Below are positions 6,001 to 8,949 of a stretch of DNA of 8,949 bases, piece by piece. This stretch comes from Kiritimatiellia bacterium (GTDB lineage Bacteria > Verrucomicrobiota > Kiritimatiellia > SLAD01), in NCBI GenBank assembly GCA_007134175.1, contig SLLF01000307.1, positions 1 through 8,949 on the forward strand, written 5' to 3'. The notes below the pieces were generated by a model. The model was given only the letters and a program-made list of their open reading frames with translations. It made no database searches and was not told where the DNA came from. Made by a program: the position numbers and the translations under genes. Every line of letters starts with the position of its first letter. The first letter of the stretch is position 1.

Positions 6001-7999
6001 TCTGGTCGCGGATGGCCTTGAATAGCTTCTCCTCGGTGAGGTTGGCGTTGGCCATGACCGGTGAGCAGGCAAAGAACGCGCCCTGGAAAGCGATACCCTG
6101 CATGCGGAACTGCAGCTCGATATCCGAGGCCTCTTCGCGCGCGATTTTGAAGGCATCGAGATAAAAGACGCGGATGTCGTTATCGATGATGAACTTCTGT
6201 TTGGTCGGCGGGATGGTCTGCCAGACCGCCTCCGGTGTCTCGAGTTCGCTTTGGATAATGAACACGCCGCCTTTTTTCAAACCGAACAGCGGGTTGGAGT
6301 GACTGAAGACGTTCGGGTCCGGTGACAGCACCACATCCACGTAGTTGTATTCGCAGTTGATGCGAATCGGTTCCGGCGCGGCGGAGAGGTAGTAGGTGGT
6401 CGGCTGCCCTTTCTTCTCCGAGCCGTATTTCGGGTTGGCTTTGATGTCGTAGCCGAGCAGGTCGTAGAGCGTGATGGCCAGGTTCTTGCCCGTCGTGATG
6501 GCGCCCCAGCCGCCGACGGAATGCATGCGCACGGTGATCGCACCTTCCGGCAACAGGTTGGGATTCTCGCTGCCTTTGACCTGCAGCTCTTTGATACGGG
6601 GATACCCTTCAAGCAGTTGCTGCTGGAAGATTTCCTGCTTGGGCGTGAAGGCCTTCTCATGGACGAAATCGATGGACAGATAGAAGAACTTCCGTTTCGC
6701 GCCGTCCGGGATCATATTCTCCACCGCGCCCACCACGCCTTCCGGCTGCAAGTCGCGGCTGCCCATGCCGAAACAACCGGAGAAGAGCGGCGGGGCGTCC
6801 TGCAGTTTGGCATAGGCGGGATAATTCGGATAGGGGCGGTTTTTCTTATCGGCGGACCCGTTCTCCATGCACTTCATCAAGGTGGCGCGGATTTCGCGGA
6901 TCAGCGGCAGGTCTTCCGCCAGCGGTTGATCGGTCCGTTCCAGGACCGTCACCCCTTTGCGTCCTTGCAGCAGTTTCCCGATCAAGTCGCCGGGGAACGG
7001 GCGGTACATCGTCATGTTTACCACGCCGACCTTGATGCCGCGCGATTCGCGCAGGTAATCGGTCACGGCTTCGGCGGTCCCCATCAGGCTGCCCATGCCG
7101 ATAATCAGGTACTCGGCATCGTCGCAGCGGTAGGTAGACACGCGCTGGTATGGCCGACCCGTCAGTGCCGAGTATTCCGCCATGCACTGGTCGGCGATTT
7201 CACGGATGTGATCGAAAAAGTAGGGGCGCTGCGCCGCCACGGACTGCATGTAGGCGTCCTGGTTCTGCACACAACCGGCCAGCACGGGATTGTCCACATC
7301 CCATAACACCGGTACGCGACGGCGTTTTTCGCCGTACATGATGCGCTGGGCCGGGGTCGGGGTGTCGATGAGATCTTCCGGCTTGCCGAGGAACTCCGCG
7401 ATCAGCTCGCGCTCGGGTACTTTCATCGTTTCGATCAGGTGCGTGGTCAAAAAACCGTCCTGGCCGACCGCCCCGGGGGTGAGCGACAGCTCGGCGATCT
7501 TACGCGCGATAATGTTCAGGTCCGCGGCTTCCTGTGCATTCTTGGCCAGGACCTGGAAGAAGCCGGTATCGTCCATCAAGTGATAGTCGTCGTGCCCGGC
7601 GTGGACGTTAAGGGTGGATTTTGTGATGGCGCGGCAGCCGACGTTGAGGATGTAGGGGAGTCGTTTGCCGACGGCGGGGTAGAGCGATTCGTGCATGTAG
7701 GCGATGCCCTGACCCGAGGAGAAGTTCGACGCGCGCAGGCCGCTCATGGACATCCCTGCCGTCACACCGGCAGCGGCGTGTTCGCCTTCCGGTTCGAGAA
7801 AGATCAGCGGGCGGCCGGAGATGTTGACGTGGCCGGCGGCGGTCATTTCGGCCCAGTACTCGCCCATCTGGGTCGAGGGCGTGATGGGATAGGCGCCGGC
7901 GGCATCGCTGGATTCACGTTCGCACATGATCACGGCGGTGTTGCCGTCCATCGCATCCAGGATACCCGGATATTTTGCCTTTGTTTGCTTGTCGCTCAT
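3080..7999 (-). CDS. nifJ: Pyruvate:ferredoxin (flavodoxin) oxidoreductase, extended form with C-terminal ferredoxin domain
   Basis: Single-chain PFOR: pyruvate + CoA + oxidised ferredoxin to acetyl-CoA + CO2 + reduced ferredoxin, in the cytoplasm. 1639 residues against about 1230 in D. africanus. Order: pyrimidine-binding domain with YPITPS (37-42), Glu73 and Arg123. Thr40, Glu73 and Arg123 sit at a constant +9 offset from D. africanus Thr31, Glu64 and Arg114 (numbers recalled), which argues for pyruvate as substrate. Next come domain II, the gamma domain (to about 690), and a 2[4Fe-4S] region with C787/790/793/797 and C924/927/930/934, split by about 127 residues. The TPP domain has proximal-cluster ligands C1002, C1005, C1132 and C1336, GDG at 1223-1225 and YSNTGGQ at 1255-1261. 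An Ala/Pro linker with seven glycines (1550-1556) leads to a monocluster ferredoxin domain (C1568, C1571, C1574, C1610 or C1614). The EKR motif is not evident. ATG at 7999 has AAGGA seven bases upstream. It lies 39 nt after rnfB. Another 2-oxoacid as substrate is possible but less likely. Confidence 0.95.
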   Translation of the reverse strand: MSDKQTKAKYPGILDAMDGNTAVIMCERESSDAAGAYPITPSTQMGEYWAEMTAAGHVNISGRPLIFLEPEGEHAAAGVTAGMSMSGLRASNFSSGQGIAYMHESLYPAVGKRLPYILNVGCRAITKSTLNVHAGHDDYHLMDDTGFFQVLAKNAQEAADLNIIARKIAELSLTPGAVGQDGFLTTHLIETMKVPERELIAEFLGKPEDLIDTPTPAQRIMYGEKRRRVPVLWDVDNPVLAGCVQNQDAYMQSVAAQRPYFFDHIREIADQCMAEYSALTGRPYQRVSTYRCDDAEYLIIGMGSLMGTAEAVTDYLRESRGIKVGVVNMTMYRPFPGDLIGKLLQGRKGVTVLERTDQPLAEDLPLIREIRATLMKCMENGSADKKNRPYPNYPAYAKLQDAPPLFSGCFGMGSRDLQPEGVVGAVENMIPDGAKRKFFYLSIDFVHEKAFTPKQEIFQQQLLEGYPRIKELQVKGSENPNLLPEGAITVRMHSVGGWGAITTGKNLAITLYDLLGYDIKANPKYGSEKKGQPTTYYLSAAPEPIRINCEYNYVDVVLSPDPNVFSHSNPLFGLKKGGVFIIQSELETPEAVWQTIPPTKQKFIIDNDIRVFYLDAFKIAREEASDIELQFRMQGIAFQGAFFACSPVMANANLTEEKLFKAIRDQIEKKFGSKGARVVEDNVRVVRRGFDQIKEIARKEVTREKAETLKKESSMPVMLRRLPASNDAKTDIHRFWEQTGSFYLGGQPNDNLADPFNAMSLIPASTGVFRDLTQIRFNHPEWIPENCTACSDCFTVCPDSAIPGIACSVQDAFETTIKRVEKVGHTVKHLRRAVRTVEKKLRATTDGANGKSVDVGPLLEDAITATIGEAPDLERQEWETEFGWFRQAMGSFKFSLTKPYYNQKEKQQAGSGGLFAITVNPYTCKGCMLCVDVCDDDALRIKPQTKDSIETLRRDWDYWLDLPSTPPEFSRVEDIDEKIGALETMLMDKSVYQSMVCGDGACTGCGEKSVLHIFTATITTLMQRRVKKHVEQINDLIERLEQHVKMQLAQTVDLSDAPRIQRIIEAHKSGDLNLSALASELDQGKAGSPLDQDWLAWVTGLLKKLKDLKWNYEVGETNTGRANMGFTNATGCSSVYGSSFPYNPYPFPWTNHLFQDAPSVAMGIFEGHMVKMADGFKTIRMAQAALDGETDHEKLVKELTYFNWQKFTDEEFLLCPPVVAVGGDGAMYDIGFQNLSRALMAGRPIKIMVLDTQVYSNTGGQACTSGFVGQVSDMAPYGKAWHGKTEIRKEMSLIGAAHRTAFVLQANLSNYTHMIEGFIDGINARRPALFNCYTVCQPEHGVGDEASYARSKLALESRAYPILRFDPAAGDTWEECINLDGNPALDEDWPTYTLEYQDEEEGEVKKLEIPMTFADFAVGEARFRKHFRVAPPDTWNDNMVPIAEFIDMETDEREGMFPYVWGVNKKNRLIRVLVAEELVRSTEERRHFWRTLKALAGLSGKIDPEQIAAQVRAETAQKLATGLMQMLSGDGSAAVLPAPTAAAPDATVAGGGGGGGAFEPAWIDRNECTSCDECININPKIFAYDDEKKAYIKDPKGGPFKDIVRSAEKCTGQCIHPGTPHDPNEKNLEKLVKRAEKYQ

Positions 8000-8006
8000 G
8001 GTGTGG

Positions 8007-8011
8007 TCCTT
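8007..8011 (-). promoter_or_regulatory. Ribosome binding site of nifJ
   Basis: AAGGA on the minus strand, seven bases before the ATG at 7999. It is the only clear signal in the 39-nt gap after rnfB. No promoter or terminator was seen there, so nifJ is probably cotranscribed with rnfB. Confidence 0.65.
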
Positions 8012-8038
8012 GTTTGGTTTACTGAAATGGGTGCCTGT

Positions 8039-8917
8039 TCACTCCGTGCCGACGGGCAGCGGCGTTTTGCGCACGATCTTCTTTGCTTTGCTTCCCTTAA
8101 TCACTTGTTTGTTTTCCAGCCAGACAATCGCGCCGGTTGGGCAGCGGTCGATGATACCCGGCGTAGCCAACTGATTCTTACTGTAGTCAACAATCGGTAA
8201 ATTGTTTTCCATCCGCATCAACCCGGCCGGGGCGTCCATCACGCAACGGCCGCAGGCATTGCAGGCCACTTCACACTCCGCCAACGCCTGGTCGCCTTCC
8301 GCCAGGCTCTTGCACGCCACCCACAGCTTGTGGCTGACCGGGTGCAGCTCGAACAAATCGAGCGGGCAGGCAATGACGCAGTCGTTGCAGGCCACGCATT
8401 TATCCTCGTCCACCACCGGCAAGCCGAATTCGTTCATGTGGATCGCGTCAAAGGTGCATGACACCTCGCAATCACCCAAGCCCAGACACCCCCAGGCACA
8501 GGCTTTGCCGCCACCGCCCGTCGCCACCGCCGCCCGGCAGCTCGGTAAGCCGGCATACCGCGCGCGCATCCTGGCCACATGCGTACCACCTTGGCAAGCC
8601 AGACGCGCCACGACTTTTTCCTGTTCCTCCAGTGCAATCCCCATGAACTCCGCGATCGCCGCGTTGCCCGCTTCGCTATTTACCGTACATTTCGATGGGG
8701 GCGCTTCACCTTTCACAATCGCTTCCGCAAACGGACGGCAACCGGGATAACCACACGCACCGCAGTTGGCGTGCGGCAGCATCTCTTCCACCTCATCGAT
8801 GCGGGGATCCTCGTGCACATGCAACTTGCGCAGTGCCAGCGCAATCACCACGGCCAAGACTACACCCAACGCCAGCATAAAAAACGCCGCAGGCCAGATC
8901 TGTATAAACAGATCCAT
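8039..8917 (-). CDS. rnfB: RnfB, polyferredoxin subunit of the Rnf complex (long form, one cluster missing)
   Basis: RnfB takes electrons from soluble ferredoxin and hands them into the Rnf complex. 292 residues, longer than E. coli RsxB (192) and nearer the extended clostridial type. One N-terminal membrane helix (about 8-29) is followed by charged residues. The Fes/4Fe-4S domain has C52, C55, C60, C77 in NCGACGYPGC. Then come two ferredoxin-like regions: the first with C140, C144, C150, C154 and C174, C177, C180, C184; the second with C215, C219, C222, C225 and C259. In the second region the fourth Cys is Ala229 and the next three are Gln249, Thr252 and Ile255, so only one of its two clusters can form. 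The tail is basic and cysteine-free. ATG at 8917 has only a weak Shine-Dalgarno (TAGG adjoining the start). nifJ follows after 39 nt. The upstream gene is outside the window. Confidence 0.96.
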   Translation of the reverse strand: MDLFIQIWPAAFFMLALGVVLAVVIALALRKLHVHEDPRIDEVEEMLPHANCGACGYPGCRPFAEAIVKGEAPPSKCTVNSEAGNAAIAEFMGIALEEQEKVVARLACQGGTHVARMRARYAGLPSCRAAVATGGGGKACAWGCLGLGDCEVSCTFDAIHMNEFGLPVVDEDKCVACNDCVIACPLDLFELHPVSHKLWVACKSLAEGDQALAECEVACNACGRCVMDAPAGLMRMENNLPIVDYSKNQLATPGIIDRCPTGAIVWLENKQVIKGSKAKKIVRKTPLPVGTE

Positions 8918-8949
8918 CCTACGGCAAATCCGTAACCAGCATTGACGTC

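Overview
The window carries part of an rnf operon, all on the minus strand, interrupted by two inserts. Read in the direction of transcription (right to left), the order is: rnfB (8917-8039), a very large pyruvate:ferredoxin/flavodoxin oxidoreductase gene of the nifJ/PFOR family (7999-3080), a vapB-vapC toxin-antitoxin pair (2922-2294), rnfC (2138-756) and rnfD (759 to beyond the left edge). Coding is dense. The only gene-free gaps are 8000-8038, 2923-3079 and 2139-2293. No RNA genes, IS elements or CRISPR arrays were seen.

Function. Rnf is a membrane ferredoxin:NAD+ oxidoreductase that couples electron transfer from reduced ferredoxin to NAD+ (or the reverse) to Na+ or H+ translocation. PFOR oxidises pyruvate and CoA to acetyl-CoA and CO2 and is a main source of reduced ferredoxin in anaerobes. 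A PFOR gene between rnfB (electron entry) and rnfC (NADH side) suggests that pyruvate oxidation feeds Rnf directly. The PFOR is 1639 residues, about 400 longer than the well-studied Desulfovibrio africanus enzyme. It keeps the pyruvate and thiamine residues, has two extra helical stretches among its iron-sulfur modules, and ends in a ferredoxin-like domain on an Ala/Pro/Gly7 linker. RnfB is the long, cysteine-rich type, but its last ferredoxin module has lost exactly the four cysteines of one of its two clusters.

Intergenic regions. The vapBC pair has its own clear sigma70-type promoter (perfect TTGACA, 17-nt spacer, TATATA). A 20-nt palindrome covers the -10, as expected for an autoregulated toxin-antitoxin operon. 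Between nifJ and this promoter lie three spaced TTCC...GGAA dyads. Between vapC and rnfC lies a long hairpin built from 13-nt repeats.

Organism. The genes point to an anaerobic or facultatively anaerobic bacterium with moderately high GC. The TTCCAA/TTGGAA intergenic dyads and the extended PFOR make me think of the PVC group (Kiritimatiellota, Verrucomicrobiota, Lentisphaerota), but this is a weak impression and not something the window proves.
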